The position numbers were made by a program, and so were the translations under genes. The notes below the pieces were generated by a model that worked only from the letters and a program-made list of their open reading frames with translations, made no database searches and had not been told where the DNA came from. This document shows positions 60,201 through 64,000 of a stretch of 64,000 bases of DNA, piece after piece (position 1 is the stretch's first letter; every line of letters starts with the position of its first letter). The DNA is taken from NCBI GenBank assembly GCA_032622095.1, contig CP136069.1, forward strand, positions 89,454,618-89,518,617, in the 5' to 3' direction. This DNA comes from Siphonodentalium dalli. Taxonomy: Eukaryota; Mollusca; Scaphopoda; Gadilida; Siphonodentaliidae.

Positions 60201-63200
60201 ATTTTTTTATGCGGTTCTGACACTAGTTACGAAAACATAAGATTTAAAGGCGAATTCCCTGCTAGACAGACATGATTTTTTTGTGTAAAAAGTTTCCCAA
60301 AATGTCAATTTTTCAGATTTAAAGAAAATGTTGGACCCAACATTTATATTGCCAACACTATACGCTAAAACGTTAGCACTGAGGCCTATGGAAAACATTT
60401 ACACCAGTGTAACCTAAAGGTTACACTGGTGTAAATACTATAGGCAGCTCCCCCTGCGGTTGCGGGAGGAGTATAGAGTTTCACAGTTAAAACACTCTGG
60501 GCTGTGATTGGTTGCATGAATTAAATGTAAACTGTTGACAAAAATTCAAGGAATCATTCTCCCACAAACTTCATTGGCCAAGAGGCCCATTCATTAAAGG
60601 TGAAGTCTGTTGTGGCTGTTTAGAAATTTTAAGTGTGATTGAAAAAATGACAATATTTTTTTAGTGCGGAACTGACCCTAGTCATGAAAAAACGAAAATT
60701 TGAAGTGGATTCCCTGCTAGACGGTGTTGATTTTTTTATTGGGAAAGTTTCCACAGATGTCAAGCTCACATAATCCGAAGGCAGTTTGAACAGTTTCCAT
60801 TTGACCTCTGATGCAGATCAACAAACGTTAACATTGAAGCCTATGGGAAATATTTACACCAGTGTAACCTAAAGGGAAAAAATAGCTTTTTATCATTTTT
60901 GATTCCTGGGAGTCACTTTAAAGCATTTTAATGCATTTTACAGAGCCTGGTCTTTCAGTCCAATGAATATCTCATGCTTGGTGTGGCTATTCTTGCTGCT
61001 GATGTCTTCTTTCACTTACATCAGCCAAAAAAATAGTAAGATTTTTCATAAAAAATGACAATTTTTCAAGGTATTTTCAAAAAAATTCAAGGTGGTAATA
61101 GTCACATGATAATGCAAATGACCCATAACATGAGCATGTCAACGACACATATATCAATTGTTATAAGAACCTAATCTAACAAGTATTTTGGATTTTATAG
61201 CCAGTGATATACAGATATATATCATAAAAGTGTGTCATTTCCACTGGTGGGTATGGTCATTTGAAGGTTAATAGCACTAAAACTTGGACACATTTAAGAA
61301 AATGCTTCAGCAATTCAAAGAGAGCATATCTTTATTCAACTAATTCAATATACACCCACATCCAGTTATCTTGGATCACCCTTGCAGACCTGAAAATGTC
61401 ATATTTTATTCTTCAATGTGCTGATAAAGTCATGCGCTTGATGCTCAGCTGATCAGATCTGGACTCAATGACCTCACATCACCAGAAGTTCTCTCATGGA
61501 AAGAATATTGTACAGTCTTCCATAGCTGATCCAAGTTTGCAACACCAGACCCCTAAAACTGAGTGAAAATGGGGCCTGAACATGACTGGTGGTGGAAAAT
61601 TGTGGTTTTTTGATGAATAATTTGTTAAAGGGGGTGGGGTTAAATTGTGTGTGATAAATAAAGAACCACAGAAGTGATATTGTTTTTGAACACATTTTTT
61701 CCATTGATGGGCAATTCTGAAGAAATGTAGGGAGTTACAATTATTCCGCGAAAAAGCGGGCTATCGCTTTAGGTTACACTGGTGTAAATAAGGTTCCGAG
61801 CGACATCTAGCGGATGCGGGAGGAATATATAGGAGAGAATAAAATAGACACTGGGCCCTGATTGGTCAATAGCCTTGTGTGCTTTTCACATAAAAAAATC
61901 ATCACACCTCTTCCCTATGATTTCCCATAGGTAAAATAACAATTGGCACAGGAATTAACCCTTTGTAGTAAAGTTTGAATTTTTTGGTGTGGTCTAAAAT
62001 ATGACTGTATTTTTTTATGCGGTTCTGACACTAGTTACGAAAACATAAGATTTAAAGGCGAATTCCCTGCTAGACAGACATGATTTTTTTGTGTAAAAAG
62101 TTTCCCAAAATGTCAATTTTTCAGATTTAAAGAAAATGTTGGACCCAACATTTATATTGCCAACACTATACGCTAAAACGTTAGCACTGAGGCCTATGGA
62201 AAACATTTACACCAGTGTAACCTAAAGGTTACACTGGTGTAAATACTATAGGCAGCTCCCCCTGCGGTTGCGGGAGGAGTATAGAGTTTCACAGTTAAAA
62301 CACTCTGGGCTGTGATTGGTTGCATGAATTAAATGTAAACTGTTGACAAAAATTCAAGGAATCATTCTCCCACAAACTTCATTGGCCAAGAGGCCCATTC
62401 ATTAAAGGTGAAGTCTGTTGTGGCTGTTTAGAAATTTTAAGTGTGATTGAAAAAATGACAATATTTTTTTAGTGCGGAACTGACCCTAGTCATGAAAAAA
62501 CGAAAATTTGAAGTGGATTCCCTGCTAGACGGTGTTGATTTTTTTATTGGGAAAGTTTCCACAGATGTCAAGCTCACATAATCCGAAGGCAGTTTGAACA
62601 GTTTCCATTTGACCTCTGATGCAGATCAACAAACGTTAACATTGAAGCCTATGGGAAATATTTACACCAGTGTAACCTAAAGGGAAAAAATAGCTTTTTA
62701 TCATTTTTGATTCCTGGGAGTCACTTTAAAGCATTTTAATGCATTTTACAGAGCCTGGTCTTTCAGTCCAATGAATATCTCATGCTTGGTGTGGCTATTC
62801 TTGCTGCTGATGTCTTCTTTCACTTACATCAGCCAAAAAAATAGTAAGATTTTTCATAAAAAATGACAATTTTTCAAGGTATTTTCAAAAAAATTCAAGG
62901 TGGTAATAGTCACATGATAATGCAAATGACCCATAACATGAGCATGTCAACGACACATATATCAATTGTTATAAGAACCTAATCTAACAAGTATTTTGGA
63001 TTTTATAGCCAGTGATATACAGATATATATCATAAAAGTGTGTCATTTCCACTGGTGGGTATGGTCATTTGAAGGTTAATAGCACTAAAACTTGGACACA
63101 TTTAAGAAAATGCTTCAGCAATTCAAAGAGAGCATATCTTTATTCAACTAATTCAATATACACCCACATCCAGTTATCTTGGATCACCCTTGCAGACCTG

Positions 63201-64000
63201 AAAATGTCATATTTTATTCTTCAATGTGCTGATAAAGTCATGCGCTTGATGCTCAGCTGATCAGATCTGGACTCAATGACCTCACATCACCAGAAGTTCT
63301 CTCATGGAAAGAATATTGTACAGTCTTCCATAGCTGATCCAAGTTTGCAACACCAGACCCCTAAAACTGAGTGAAAATGGGGCCTGAACATGACTGGTGG
63401 TGGAAAATTGTGGTTTTTTGATGAATAATTTGTTAAAGGGGGTGGGGTTAAATTGTGTGTGATAAATAAAGAACCACAGAAGTGATATTGTTTTTGAACA
63501 CATTTTTTCCATTGATGGGCAATTCTGAAGAAATGTAGGGAGTTACAATTATTCCGCGAAAAAGCGGGCTATCGCTTTAGGTTACACTGGTGTAAATAAG
63601 GTTCCGAGCGACATCTAGCGGATGCGGGAGGAATATATAGGAGAGAATAAAATAGACACTGGGCCCTGATTGGTCAATAGCCTTGTGTGCTTTTCACATA
63701 AAAAAATCATCACACCTCTTCCCTATGATTTCCCATAGGTAAAATAACAATTGGCACAGGAATTAACCCTTTGTAGTAAAGTTTGAATTTTTTGGTGTGG
63801 TCTAAAATATGACTGTATTTTTTTATGCGGTTCTGACACTAGTTACGAAAACATAAGATTTAAAGGCGAATTCCCTGCTAGACAGACATGATTTTTTTGT
63901 GTAAAAAGTTTCCCAAAATGTCAATTTTTCAGATTTAAAGAAAATGTTGGACCCAACATTTATATTGCCAACACTATACGCTAAAACGTTAGCACTGAGG

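Larger units (their letters stand above)
55605..64000. repeat. Tandem array of a 1808-bp unit, at least 4.6 copies
   Basis: Units start at 55605, 57413, 59221, 61029 and 62837, and the last one runs off the window. No differences between copies were seen by eye over the parts compared. Each unit holds two 451-bp inverted-repeat elements. The small frames in it recur only because the unit does; no coding content is recognised. Confidence 0.97.

Noticed and set aside
55837-63512. Small frames of 63 and 76 codons recurring five times
   Set aside because: They recur only because the 1808-bp unit does. Identity between copies means no independent evidence for coding selection, and the translations match nothing known.

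Overview
The window is eukaryotic nuclear DNA: AT-rich, intron-bearing and packed with transposable elements. The one gene recognised with confidence is MTMR9, an animal pseudophosphatase, read on the minus strand as 13 coding exons between 46068 and 20066. The repeats (arrays of about 160 bp with terminal hairpins resembling bivalve 'pearl' elements, many short foldback MITEs, jockey/CR1-type LINEs, a Tigger-like element) suggest a marine invertebrate, most likely a mollusc or another lophotrochozoan. That placement is inference; the sequence contains no species marker.

Layout. 1-2.4 kb: little recognisable, apart from a possible tRNA-derived SINE and a TTAA MITE near 2.2-2.6 kb. 4088-8705: two nearly identical 2309-bp units in direct tandem. 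9.0-13.0 kb: several MITEs, a possible 65-aa membrane-protein ORF (9316-9513) and a patch rich in STAT-, NF-kB- and IRF-type motifs (12.36-13.0 kb). 13221-18196: two abutting inverted-repeat elements of one family. 19.86-46.1 kb: MTMR9. Its introns hold a broken LINE (intron 12), a Tigger-like element split by a 12-unit array (intron 10), a SINE pair, foldback MITEs and other arrays. 46.1-64 kb: no recognised host gene; it may be the first intron or upstream DNA of MTMR9, because the first coding exon starts at a splice acceptor and no 5' noncoding exon was found.

The right part has two striking structures. At 48.0-53.4 kb a LINE is interrupted by a 4.2-kb inverted-repeat element. That element holds a hAT-like MITE and a second 2.57-kb element with nine direct copies of a 15-base motif, and the second element is itself interrupted by a TTAA MITE. 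From 55605 to the window end, after a 100-N assembly gap, a 1808-bp unit is repeated at least 4.6 times with almost no divergence. Each unit carries two tandem copies of a 451-bp inverted-repeat element.

The MTMR9 model is complete from start to stop (534 codons), all splice phases agree, and the catalytic Cys and Arg are both replaced. Most other short open frames are chance products or repeated with their repeat units, and are not annotated as genes.
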